Source: Roseburia sp. CAG:309
GTDB lineage: Bacteria; Bacillota; Clostridia; Lachnospirales; Lachnospiraceae
Direction of reading: 5' to 3'
DNA length: 26,169 nt
Assembly: GCA_000434115.1 (NCBI GenBank)
Contig: FR894022.1
Location: forward strand, 20,342-46,510
The notes beneath the pieces were generated by a model. It did not search any database, was not told the origin of the DNA, and saw only the letters and a program-made list of their open reading frames with translations. Positions within the stretch are counted from its first letter, which is position 1, and every line of letters starts with the position of its first letter. Shown here piece by piece: positions 16,239 to 24,607 of this stretch. The position numbers were made by a program, and so were the translations under genes.

Positions 16239-17321
16239 GTGGCTAGAGTTTACAATTTTTCAGCTGGACCAGCTGTATTACCAGAGGAAGTTTTACAAGA
16301 AGCAGCAGATGAAATGCTTGATTACAGAGGAACAGGGATGTCTGTAATGGAGATGAGCCATCGTTCCAAAGCATACGATGAGATCATTAAGACAGCAGAA
16401 GCAGACCTTAGGGATTTGATGAATATTCCGGACAATTACAAAGTATTGTTCCTTCAGGGCGGTGCTTCCCAGCAGTTTGCCATGATTCCTATGAACTTGA
16501 TGAAAAATGGCGTTGCAGATTATATTGTAACCGGACAGTGGGCAAAAAAAGCTTATACAGAGGCTTGCAAATATGGAAAAGCAAATAAGATCGCTTCTTC
16601 CGAAGATAAGACATTTTCTTACATACCGGACTGCTCGGATCTTCCGATCGATGAGGATGCAGACTATGTATATATCTGTGAAAATAATACAATTTACGGA
16701 ACCAAATACAAAACACTGCCAAATACAAAGGGAAAGACACTGGTAGCAGACGTTTCTTCCTGCTTTTTGTCAGAGCCTGTTGATGTGACCAAATACGGTG
16801 TCATCTATGGTGGTGTTCAGAAAAATATCGGACCTGCCGGCGTTGTCATCGTGATCATCCGTGAAGACCTGATTCCTGAGAGCGTAGATGAAAAAGTACC
16901 TACAATGCTTCAGTACAAGATTCACGCAGACGCACAGAGCCTTTATAATACACCTCCTGCTTATGGTATTTATATCTGCGGTAAAGTATTCAAATGGCTC
17001 AAGAAAATGGGCGGTCTTGAAGTGATGAAACAGCGCAATGAAGAAAAAGCAAAAATCCTTTACGATTTCCTGGATTCCAGCAAATTGTTCAAAGGAACCG
17101 TTCGCAAAGAAGATCGTTCTTTGATGAACGTACCATTTGTCACAGGAAGTGATGAGCTGGATGCTAAATTTGTCAAAGAGGCAAAAGAGGCAGGACTTGA
17201 AAACTTAAAGGGACATCGTACTGTCGGCGGAATGCGTGCAAGTATCTACAACGCTATGCCAAAAGCAGGTGTAGAAAAATTGGTTGAATTCATGAAGAAA
17301 TTTGAAGAGGAGAATCTGTAA
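16239..17321 (+). CDS. serC: Phosphoserine aminotransferase
   Basis: This 360-residue PLP enzyme converts 3-phosphohydroxypyruvate and glutamate to phosphoserine in serine synthesis. It begins VARVYNFSAGPAVLPEEV, the usual SerC start, and carries the PLP lysine K195 in YGGVQKNIGPAG. C-terminal GHRTVGGMRASIYNAM is also typical. GTG 16239 is chosen because AAGGAGG (16224-16230) is 8 bases upstream and the family alignment starts there; the in-frame ATG at 16203 precedes that site. The stop overlaps the serA start by one base (TAATG). Confidence 0.94.
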   Translation: MARVYNFSAGPAVLPEEVLQEAADEMLDYRGTGMSVMEMSHRSKAYDEIIKTAEADLRDLMNIPDNYKVLFLQGGASQQFAMIPMNLMKNGVADYIVTGQWAKKAYTEACKYGKANKIASSEDKTFSYIPDCSDLPIDEDADYVYICENNTIYGTKYKTLPNTKGKTLVADVSSCFLSEPVDVTKYGVIYGGVQKNIGPAGVVIVIIREDLIPESVDEKVPTMLQYKIHADAQSLYNTPPAYGIYICGKVFKWLKKMGGLEVMKQRNEEKAKILYDFLDSSKLFKGTVRKEDRSLMNVPFVTGSDELDAKFVKEAKEAGLENLKGHRTVGGMRASIYNAMPKAGVEKLVEFMKKFEEENL

Positions 17322-18487
17322 TGAGTGTAAAAGTAAATTGCTTAAATCCAATTGCAAAATGCGGTCTGGATTTATTGGATGACAATTATGAGATGGTAGA
17401 CGATGCCGCACAGGCAGAGGCAATTTTGGTTCGAAGTGCTTCCATGCATGAGATGGAATTGTCCGATGATCTGGTGGCGGTAGCGAGAGCCGGAGCCGGT
17501 GTAAATAACATTCCTTTGGACAAATGTGCAGAAAAAGGAATCGTTGTATTTAATACACCGGGAGCCAATGCAAACGGTGTAAAAGAACTTGTGGTCGCAG
17601 CAATGCTTCTTGCTTCCCGTGATATCGTAGGCGGTATTGAGTGGACTAAGGAAAACAAAGACGACGAGGGGATTGCCAAAGCAGCAGAAAAGGCAAAAAA
17701 AGCATTTGCAGGAACCGAGATCGCCGGTAAAAAACTTGGAATCATCGGTTTGGGAGCCATTGGTGTACTGGTTGCCAATGCAGCAAACCGTCTTGGCATG
17801 GAAGTGTATGGATGCGATCCATATCTTTCTGTAGACAATGCATTGAATATGTCCCGCGATATCACAATCGTAAAGACATATGAAGAGATTTATGATGTCT
17901 GCGATTTTATCACAGTACATGTACCTCTTTTGGATTCTACGAAGGGAATGTTTGACAAAGCCGCTTTTGATAAAATGAAAGATGGCGTTGTATTCTTGAA
18001 CTTCTCCCGTGATACTCTGGTAAATGAGCCGGATATGAAAGCAGCACTTGAAAGCGGAAAAGTGAAGAAATACGTAGTGGATTTTCCAAATCCGACTACG
18101 GTAAATCTTCCAAATACTATCGTAACTCCTCATTTGGGAGCTTCCACACAGGAATCCGAAGATAACTGTGCAAAGATGGCAGTAAAAGAGATTCGCGACT
18201 TTATCGAAAACGGTAATATTAAGAATTCGGTAAACTATCCTGCATGTGATGCCGGTGTATGTGCGACAGAAGGACGTATTGCCGTTGCACATAAAAACGT
18301 GCATTCCATGTTGTCACAGTTTACGACCTTATTTGCAAACGATGGCATCAACATCGAAAACATGGTAAATAAGAGCCGTGGGGATTATGCATATACGATT
18401 TTTGATATCTGCAACCCATCCACAGAGAAACTGGTAAAGGAATTGCAGGCAATTGACGGTGTAATCAAGGTACGTATTGTAAAATAA
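17321..18487 (+). CDS. serA: D-3-phosphoglycerate dehydrogenase, short clostridial type
   Basis: This 388-residue NAD-dependent enzyme makes the first step of serine synthesis. It has a Rossmann motif GIIGLGAIGVLVANAANRLG, R230 in NFSRDTLVNEP, H271 in TPHLGASTQESE, and a C-terminal ACT domain (from about residue 317, GRIAVAHKNV) that could bind serine. The usual DVFxxEP segment is replaced by VVDFPNP, so the canonical catalytic glutamate appears to be Asn257 and the loop before the histidine is shorter. I believe this is a feature of the short clostridial form. It starts within the serC stop codon, indicating coupling. Confidence 0.93.
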   Translation: MSVKVNCLNPIAKCGLDLLDDNYEMVDDAAQAEAILVRSASMHEMELSDDLVAVARAGAGVNNIPLDKCAEKGIVVFNTPGANANGVKELVVAAMLLASRDIVGGIEWTKENKDDEGIAKAAEKAKKAFAGTEIAGKKLGIIGLGAIGVLVANAANRLGMEVYGCDPYLSVDNALNMSRDITIVKTYEEIYDVCDFITVHVPLLDSTKGMFDKAAFDKMKDGVVFLNFSRDTLVNEPDMKAALESGKVKKYVVDFPNPTTVNLPNTIVTPHLGASTQESEDNCAKMAVKEIRDFIENGNIKNSVNYPACDAGVCATEGRIAVAHKNVHSMLSQFTTLFANDGINIENMVNKSRGDYAYTIFDICNPSTEKLVKELQAIDGVIKVRIVK

Positions 18488-18526
18488 GCAGACGTGCCGG
18501 AAAAAGAGAAAGGAAGGGTACTCCTT

Positions 18527-19531
18527 ATGAAATTGAAAAAATTGATCGCAGCAGCACTTACAGCAGTGATGACAATGTCTCTGACTGCTTGCGGCGGAGC
18601 AGGAAACTCAACAGATACAGCATCCGGCGGTGCGGTAGACAGTGGAAAAACTTACAAAATTGGTATCTGCCAGCTGGTTCAGCATGAAGCATTGGATGCA
18701 GCAACCAAAGGATTCAAAGATGCGCTGACAGAAAAACTGGGCGACAAAGTAACCTTTGACGAGCAGAATGCACAGGGAGATTCCCCAACATGTGCAACCA
18801 TCGTAAACTCCTTTGTTTCGGAAAACGTAGATTTGATCCTTGCCAATGCAACAGCGCCTCTTCAGGCGGCAGCGACAGGCACAACAGATATTCCGATCCT
18901 CGGAACTTCCGTAACCGATTATGGTACGGCTTTGAATATCAAAGACTGGAAAGGGACGACAGGTGTTAATGTATCCGGTACTTCGGATCTTGCCCCGCTC
19001 GATCAGCAGGCAGCGATGATCAAAGAATTGTTCCCGGATAAGAAAATAGTAGGACTTCTTTACTGTTCCGCAGAAGCGAACTCTCTGTATCAGGTAGAGA
19101 CGATCAAAGGATATCTGGAAAAAGATGGATATACTTGTACCAACTATTCTTTTGTAGATTCCAATGATATTGCATCTGTGGTCAGCAATGCAGCGAAAAA
19201 CAGTGACGTGATTTATGTACCTACCGATAATACCGCGGCTTCCAATACCGAAGTGATCCGTAATACCTGTGTTCCTGCCAAAGTTCCGGTTGTTGCCGGA
19301 GAGCAGGGAATCTGTAACGGATGTGGTGTGGCAACTCTTTCCATCAGTTATTATGACCTTGGTTATACAACCGGTGAGATGGCTTATGATGTTTTGGTAA
19401 ATGGAAAAGACGTTTCTACAATGGAAGTAAAATTTGCACCAAAAGTAACCAAACAGTACAACGAAAGTATTTGTAAGGAATTGGGAATTGACATTCCGGA
19501 AGGATACGAAAAAATCGAAGCTTCCAAATAA
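18527..19531 (+). CDS. ABC importer substrate-binding lipoprotein, TrpX-like
   Basis: This 334-residue lipoprotein has a signal MKLKKLIAAALTAVMTMSL and lipobox LTAC with C22 as lipid anchor. It belongs to the ABC_sub_bind type used with tryptophan/tyrosine-type importers (TrpX): YKIGICQLVQHEALDAATKG, then NATAPLQAAA, YVPTDNTAAS and YDLGYTTG. ATG 18527 has AGGAAGG about 9 bases upstream; an in-frame start at 18494 precedes it and would spoil the signal peptide. It is 39 bases after serA with no terminator. TrpX genes are often behind a tryptophan T-box, but none is here, so the ligand remains open. Confidence 0.88.
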   Translation: MKLKKLIAAALTAVMTMSLTACGGAGNSTDTASGGAVDSGKTYKIGICQLVQHEALDAATKGFKDALTEKLGDKVTFDEQNAQGDSPTCATIVNSFVSENVDLILANATAPLQAAATGTTDIPILGTSVTDYGTALNIKDWKGTTGVNVSGTSDLAPLDQQAAMIKELFPDKKIVGLLYCSAEANSLYQVETIKGYLEKDGYTCTNYSFVDSNDIASVVSNAAKNSDVIYVPTDNTAASNTEVIRNTCVPAKVPVVAGEQGICNGCGVATLSISYYDLGYTTGEMAYDVLVNGKDVSTMEVKFAPKVTKQYNESICKELGIDIPEGYEKIEASK

Positions 19532-19557
19532 GCTGACGAAAACGGAGGTAAGGTTTT

Positions 19558-20493
19558 TTGGATATTTCAGTATTATTAAGTGCCATGCCCGGAGCAGTCG
19601 CTCAGGGACTGATCTGGGGAATTATGGCAATCGGAGTGTATATTACATACAAAATCCTGGACGTTGCGGACTTGACTGTAGACGGTTCGATGTGTACAGG
19701 TGGCGCAGTCAGTATCATGATGATGCTGAACGGCTATAATGTGTGGGTAAGTTTACTGGCAGCATTTATTGCCGGTATGTTAGCAGGTCTGGTGACCGGA
19801 ATTTTTCATACGTTTATGGGAATTCCGGCTATCCTCGCCGGTATTTTGACACAGCTGGCACTGTACTCGATCAACTTAAAGATCATGGGACGTGCCAATC
19901 AGGCGATCAGTGTAATGAATTACGATCTGCTTGTGTCACTTCGAAATGTAAAAAATGTACCATTTTATCAGAATTCCATCTTTGTGGTTGCCATTTTCTG
20001 TATTGTGATCATCGGAATCCTGTACTGGTTCTTCGGAACGGAACTTGGATGCTCTCTTCGTGCGACCGGGTGTAATCCGAATATGAGCCGTGCGCAGGGA
20101 ATCAATACGAATTTTAATATCGTACTTGGTCTGATGATCTCCAACGGACTGGTTGCTCTTGCGAGTGCCCTTTGTTCCCAGTATCAGGGATTTGCGGACA
20201 TCAATATGGGACGTGGTGCGATCGTAATCGGTCTTGCCGCTGTTATCATCGGTAAAGTGGTATTTGAGAAAGTGTTCCACAATTTTGCATTGAAACTGCT
20301 CAGCGTCGTACTGGGGGCAGTGATCTATTATGCAGTATTACAGGTAGTTATCTGGTTTGGTCTGGATACCGACCTTCTCAAACTTCTTTCTGCTCTCTTT
20401 GTGCCTTTGTTCCTTCCACTGCCATACTGGAAAAAGAAGTATATTGTAAAACCGGTAAAGAGAGGAGGGGCGCAGAATGTTGGAAGTAAATAA
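19558..20493 (+). CDS. ABC importer permease, TrpY-like
   Basis: This 311-residue membrane protein has about 8-9 hydrophobic helices and is of the BPD_transp_2 (LivH/RbsC-like) class. It begins MDISVLLSAMPGAVAQGLIW and contains DVADLTVDGSMCTGGAV and SNGLVALASALCSQYQGFAD, typical of permeases paired with TrpX. The start is TTG at 19558, with GGAGG (19544-19548) 9 bases upstream; the next ATG would remove part of the first helix. It overlaps the ATPase gene by 17 bases, so the subunits are made together. Confidence 0.88.
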   Translation: MDISVLLSAMPGAVAQGLIWGIMAIGVYITYKILDVADLTVDGSMCTGGAVSIMMMLNGYNVWVSLLAAFIAGMLAGLVTGIFHTFMGIPAILAGILTQLALYSINLKIMGRANQAISVMNYDLLVSLRNVKNVPFYQNSIFVVAIFCIVIIGILYWFFGTELGCSLRATGCNPNMSRAQGINTNFNIVLGLMISNGLVALASALCSQYQGFADINMGRGAIVIGLAAVIIGKVVFEKVFHNFALKLLSVVLGAVIYYAVLQVVIWFGLDTDLLKLLSALFVPLFLPLPYWKKKYIVKPVKRGGAQNVGSK

Positions 20494-21271
20494 TATTTAC
20501 AAGACATTTAATCCGGGAACCGTCAATGAAAAGCTCGCCCTTGACGGACTCTCCTTAAAACTCAAAGAAGGTGACTTTGTCACCGTGATCGGTGGAAATG
20601 GTGCCGGAAAGTCGACACTTTTAAATGCTCTTGCCGGCGTATGGTTTGTCGATGAAGGACAGATCATCATCGATGGCAAAGATGTCACTAAAGTGCCGGA
20701 ACATAAGCGTGCTGCCTATCTTGGACGTGTCTTTCAGGATCCAATGATGGGAACGGCCTCGACGATGGGAATCGATGAAAATATGGCACTTGCGATGCGC
20801 CGCGGAAAAAGCAGAGGACTGCGTATCGGTATTACGCAGAAAGAGCGCAGTCAGTTCCGTGAGATGTTGAAGGTTCTGGATCTTGGACTGGAAGATCGTC
20901 TGACTTCCAAAGTCGGACTGCTTTCCGGTGGACAGAGACAGGCAGTCACACTTTTGATGGCAGCGCTGAAAAAGCCCCGCCTTCTCTTGCTGGATGAGCA
21001 TACCGCGGCATTGGATCCAAAGACTGCGGCAAAAGTACTGCAGGCGACCAATAATATCGTAAACAAAGACCATTTGACAACATTGATGATCACACATAAT
21101 ATGCGTGATGCAATCGCAAACGGAAATCGTTTGATCATGTTAAATAATGGAAAAGTAATTTTGGATATCGAAGGGGAAGAAAAGAAAAAACTGACCGTAG
21201 ACGATCTTCTTCATCAGTTTGCACAGGTGAGTGGAGAAGACTTTGCCAACGATCGTACATTGCTTTCTTAA
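20477..21271 (+). CDS. ABC importer ATP-binding protein, TrpZ-like
   Basis: This 264-residue ATPase has Walker A GGNGAGKSTLLN with K45, signature LLSGGQRQAV, Walker B LLLLDEHTAALDPKTA and H-loop ITHNM. The DEHTAALD form is typical of the ATPase that goes with TrpXY. ATG 20477 lies inside the permease gene after GAGGAGGGG. It is the last gene of the long leuB-to-importer run and is followed by a hairpin at 21284-21322. Confidence 0.9.
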   Translation: MLEVNNIYKTFNPGTVNEKLALDGLSLKLKEGDFVTVIGGNGAGKSTLLNALAGVWFVDEGQIIIDGKDVTKVPEHKRAAYLGRVFQDPMMGTASTMGIDENMALAMRRGKSRGLRIGITQKERSQFREMLKVLDLGLEDRLTSKVGLLSGGQRQAVTLLMAALKKPRLLLLDEHTAALDPKTAAKVLQATNNIVNKDHLTTLMITHNMRDAIANGNRLIMLNNGKVILDIEGEEKKKLTVDDLLHQFAQVSGEDFANDRTLLS

Positions 21272-21283
21272 TTCCTTTTAACG

Positions 21284-21329
21284 AACGATTCAGGGATGTT
21301 GCTATGCGAACCCTGAATCGTTATCTTTT
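21284..21329 (+). terminator. Hairpin after the importer operon, probable terminator
   Basis: A perfect 12-bp stem, AACGATTCAGGG (21284-21295) with CCCTGAATCGTT (21311-21322), has a 15-base loop and is followed by ATCTTTT. The T tract is short, so readthrough into folC is possible. Confidence 0.65.
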
Positions 21330-21344
21330 GAGAACGAGGTTGTT

Positions 21345-22637
21345 ATGAATTATAGAGAGACGAGACAGTATATTCAGGCGGTACAGACCGGTGCCACCAT
21401 ACAACCCGGCTTGGAGACCATTTCCCTCCTGCTTTCAAAGATTGGGAATCCGCAGGACAGGTGTTCTTTTATCCATCTCGCAGGAACGAATGGAAAGGGA
21501 TCCACCGGAACATTTATAACAAACGTATTGGCGCAGAGCGGACGAAAAATAGGACGTTATTTTTCCCCCGCTCTTTTTTCAAAGAACGAAACCATACAGT
21601 GGAACCAAGGTGAGGAAACGCACTATATTACGGAAACGGAATACGAAACCTGGTATGTGCGGATCGGAGATGCCATCCGCAGGATGAAAGAACAGGGACA
21701 GCCGGTTTCGACGGATTTTGAGATCGAGACGGCCCTTGCCTTTTTGGCATTTTCCGAGTGGAACTGTGACCTTGTCATACTGGAAACCGGTATGGGAGGG
21801 GCGTTAGATGCGACTAATGTGGTAAAAAATGTAAAAATGAATGTCATCACGACCATTGCGATGGATCACCAAAAATTTTTGGGAGATACGATCGAAGAGA
21901 TTGCGGTGCAGAAAGCAGGGATCATTACGAATGCAGCGCCTGTTGTGACTGTGCAGGAATCGCCGGAAGCACTTCGGGTTATTCAAAAACGCTGTGAGGA
22001 GAAAAATGCGCCTTTTTTTGTTCTGGATTGGAAAGAGATCCGTGTTCTTTCCAGTGAGCCGGGGCTGACAAAATTCTGTTATCAGGGCGAAACGTATACC
22101 ATCCGGATGTGTGGACAGTATCAGGTGGAAAATGCGTGTTTGGCGCTTCTTGCCCTGAAGGTGTTGGGACCACTGCCGCTGGAAATCGTTCAGAAAGGAA
22201 TGGCAGAAGCAAGGTGGCCCGGACGGTTTGATTATATGAAAAAAGAACCGGTATGGATCGCGGATGGGGCACATAATCCACAGGGTTTAGAAAGTCTGCT
22301 GGATTCCCTCTGGCAGTTATATCCGGACAAAAACTGGATCGGGATCATGGGGGTGTTTGCGGATAAGGATCACCGAAAGATGTGCAGAAAACTGGCAGAA
22401 AACAGCCGGTTTCAGAAGATATTTACGATCCGGGCACCCGGGCCGAGAGGGCTTGCCGCAGAAGATCTGGCAGAGGAACTTGCCTCTTTTGGAATGGAGA
22501 GCCTTGCCTGCACTTCCCTTGCGGAAGCCGTGGAAGAGATAAAAGAATACCAAAAATTGGAAAAAAATAAAACGATTGCCGTTTGTTTCGGTTCCCTTTC
22601 TTTTATGAAAAAACTTTATGACATCATGGGAGAATGA
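21345..22637 (+). CDS. folC: Folylpolyglutamate synthase / dihydrofolate synthase
   Basis: This 430-residue Mur-ligase-fold enzyme adds glutamate to folates using ATP. It has P-loop LAGTNGKGSTGTF (K51), the Mg-site segment VILETGMGGALDATNVV, TTIAMDHQKFLGDTIEEIA and the C-terminal-domain junction WIADGAHNPQGLESL. ATG 21345 has GAGG upstream. It follows the importer hairpin by about 20 bases and has no obvious promoter of its own, so some expression may come from readthrough. Whether it also acts as dihydrofolate synthase cannot be told from the sequence. Confidence 0.93.
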   Translation: MNYRETRQYIQAVQTGATIQPGLETISLLLSKIGNPQDRCSFIHLAGTNGKGSTGTFITNVLAQSGRKIGRYFSPALFSKNETIQWNQGEETHYITETEYETWYVRIGDAIRRMKEQGQPVSTDFEIETALAFLAFSEWNCDLVILETGMGGALDATNVVKNVKMNVITTIAMDHQKFLGDTIEEIAVQKAGIITNAAPVVTVQESPEALRVIQKRCEEKNAPFFVLDWKEIRVLSSEPGLTKFCYQGETYTIRMCGQYQVENACLALLALKVLGPLPLEIVQKGMAEARWPGRFDYMKKEPVWIADGAHNPQGLESLLDSLWQLYPDKNWIGIMGVFADKDHRKMCRKLAENSRFQKIFTIRAPGPRGLAAEDLAEELASFGMESLACTSLAEAVEEIKEYQKLEKNKTIAVCFGSLSFMKKLYDIMGE

Positions 22638-22640
22638 TAT

Positions 22641-22689
22641 TTTACATAGATTTTACATAAGGTATATTTGCATTTTACAATGGTATACT
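22641..22689 (+). promoter_or_regulatory. PhoP boxes and promoter of the phosphate transporter gene
   Basis: TTTACAT at 22641-22647 and 22652-22658, a degenerate TATATTT at 22663-22669 and TTTACAA at 22674-22680 follow an exact 11-bp period. TATACT (22684-22689) is the -10; the -35 position reads GGTATA, which is poor. The repeats span about -55 to -16, where Gram-positive PhoP activates transcription. Confidence 0.7.
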
Positions 22690-22742
22690 ATCATGAAGAA
22701 GTGTGAAAAATATGTAAATACGTGATTTGAAAGGAGAACCCC

Positions 22743-24503
22743 ATGGACATTTTTGGAGTATTATCCATGCTTGGCGGTCTTGCCTTGTTTTTGTATGGAA
22801 TGAATACGATGGGCGAGGGACTGACAAAAGTTTCAGGAGGAAAATTAGAACGGATTTTGGAAAAACTGACATCCAGTCCGATCCGTGCCGTGTGCCTTGG
22901 TGCACTTGTGACGGCTGTGATCCAGTCTTCATCGGCAACGACGGTTATGGTGGTTGGATTTGTCAATTCCGGCATTATGAAACTGTCACAGGCAATCGGA
23001 ATTATCATGGGTGCCAATATCGGTACGACGATCACATCGTGGATCTTAAGTTTGTCCGGTATTGAGAGTGACAGTTTTTGGATGCAGTTTTTAAAACCAT
23101 CGAATTTCTCGCCGGTTCTTGCGGTCATTGGTATCATTTTTATCATGTTTATCAATAACCAGAAAAAGAAAGATATCGGTATGATCTTAGTCGGGTTCGC
23201 CATCTTGATGTTTGGAATGGAAACGATGAGCAGTGCGGTTGCACCTCTTGCGGATGTGCCGGAATTTACGGGCATTCTTACGATGTTCAGCAACCCGGTT
23301 CTGGGAATGCTTGCGGGACTTGTACTGACTGCCATAATTCAGAGTTCTTCGGCGTCCGTTGGTATTCTGCAGGCGTTATGTGCAACCGGCGCGATCACAT
23401 ATGGTACGGCGTTTCCGATCATTATGGGGCAGAACATCGGAACCTGTGTGACAGCACTTTTGTCAAGTGTAGGAGCAAACCGGAGTGCGCGGCGTGCGGC
23501 ACTGGTGCATTTGTATTTTAATGTGATCGGAACCGTTGTGTTTATGGTTGTCTTTTACAGCATTCATGCCATTGTGCCGTTTGGCTTTGTTGAAAATACA
23601 GCCGGCCCGATGGGGATTGCCGTGATCCACAGTGTGTTTAATGTGGTGGCAACTCTGTTACTGCTTCCATTTTCACGTGTCCTTGAAAAACTGGCATATC
23701 TCAGTATTCCGGAGACGGAAGAAGAAAAACAGCAGAAAGAGATGGGAACACTTCTTGATGAACGTTTTCTGGAGCAGCCGGCATTTGCGATGGAACGCTG
23801 TAAAAAAGTGGCAATGATAATGGCAGAAACTGCCAAACAGGGATTCTTTGATGCGATGAGCCTTCTCGATGAATACGATGAAAAGACGGCAAGAAAAGTG
23901 TATCAGAAGGAAGAAGAAGTCGATCATTACGAAGATGAACTGGGAAGTTATCTGGTGAAACTGAGTTCCAAAAACTTGTCGGAACAGGATGCCGAAACGT
24001 TGTCCATGATCCTGCATTCCATCAGTGACTTTGAGCGAATTTCCGATCATGCGATGAACATTGAAGAATCGGCCAGAAAGATAAAAGAAAAAGAAATTAC
24101 ATTTTCTGACAAAGCCAGAGAGGAACTTGAAGTATTTGAAAAGATCATTCAGGATATATTAAATCTATCGGTAACGGTGTTCCTGGAGGAAGATTCCAAG
24201 CAGGCGAGAGAAATCGAACCGATGGAAGAAGTCGTAGACCGTTTGACAAAAAAAGTAAAAAAACGTCATGTCAAACGTCTGGAAAAAGGAAAATGTACGA
24301 TGGATGCCGGGCTGGTGTTAAATGATCTGGTAACTAACTTTGAACGTGTGGCAGATCATTGTTCCAACATCGGAGTCTGTGTGATCCAGATTGCAGAAGA
24401 AGCCTTTGATACCCACGAATATCTGGATACATTGGACAAGGGAAAAGATTCCTGGTTCAATGAAAGATATGAGGTGTATAAACAACAATATATGCTGCCG
24501 TAA
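22743..24503 (+). CDS. Na+/phosphate cotransporter (NptA-like) with C-terminal PhoU domain
   Basis: This 586-residue protein has two parts. Residues ~1-320 are membrane helices holding the two inverted-repeat signatures of Na/Pi-II transporters, QSSSATT (from Q61) and QSSSAS (from Q200), each near a GANIGTTIT/GQNIGTCVT segment. Residues ~345-560 are helical, charged and PhoU-like, with SISDFERISDHAMNIEESA and NDLVTNFERVADHCSNIG repeats that bind metal in PhoU. It imports phosphate with sodium and may sense or regulate through the PhoU part. ATG 22743 follows AAAGGAG. The PhoP boxes upstream indicate induction when phosphate is scarce. Confidence 0.92.
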   Translation: MDIFGVLSMLGGLALFLYGMNTMGEGLTKVSGGKLERILEKLTSSPIRAVCLGALVTAVIQSSSATTVMVVGFVNSGIMKLSQAIGIIMGANIGTTITSWILSLSGIESDSFWMQFLKPSNFSPVLAVIGIIFIMFINNQKKKDIGMILVGFAILMFGMETMSSAVAPLADVPEFTGILTMFSNPVLGMLAGLVLTAIIQSSSASVGILQALCATGAITYGTAFPIIMGQNIGTCVTALLSSVGANRSARRAALVHLYFNVIGTVVFMVVFYSIHAIVPFGFVENTAGPMGIAVIHSVFNVVATLLLLPFSRVLEKLAYLSIPETEEEKQQKEMGTLLDERFLEQPAFAMERCKKVAMIMAETAKQGFFDAMSLLDEYDEKTARKVYQKEEEVDHYEDELGSYLVKLSSKNLSEQDAETLSMILHSISDFERISDHAMNIEESARKIKEKEITFSDKAREELEVFEKIIQDILNLSVTVFLEEDSKQAREIEPMEEVVDRLTKKVKKRHVKRLEKGKCTMDAGLVLNDLVTNFERVADHCSNIGVCVIQIAEEAFDTHEYLDTLDKGKDSWFNERYEVYKQQYMLP

Positions 24504-24607
24504 CTGGCAGAAAAAAGCAGGAAATGCGAACGGCAATGCTGCATAAAAGAATCCGTAGGAGGAAATACTAACCCCTGTCAACTACTTACAGGAAAGGGGG
24601 AAGGTTC
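24504..24607 (+). other. Intergenic leader with orphan Shine-Dalgarno and small hairpin
   Basis: This gap holds no gene I can support. It has an AGGAGG (24557-24562) with no ATG, GTG or TTG at a usable distance, then CCTGT and ACAGG arms (about 24573-24592) whose flanking CCCC and GGGGG could pair and cover the real ribosome binding site of the next gene. I see no clear promoter or terminator. Confidence 0.3.

Noticed and set aside
17372..18304. 310-codon open frame on the minus strand opposite serA
   Set aside because: It is antisense to a clear serA gene, has no ribosome binding site or recognisable domain, and its Cys/Tyr/Phe-rich composition is that of a reversed coding strand.
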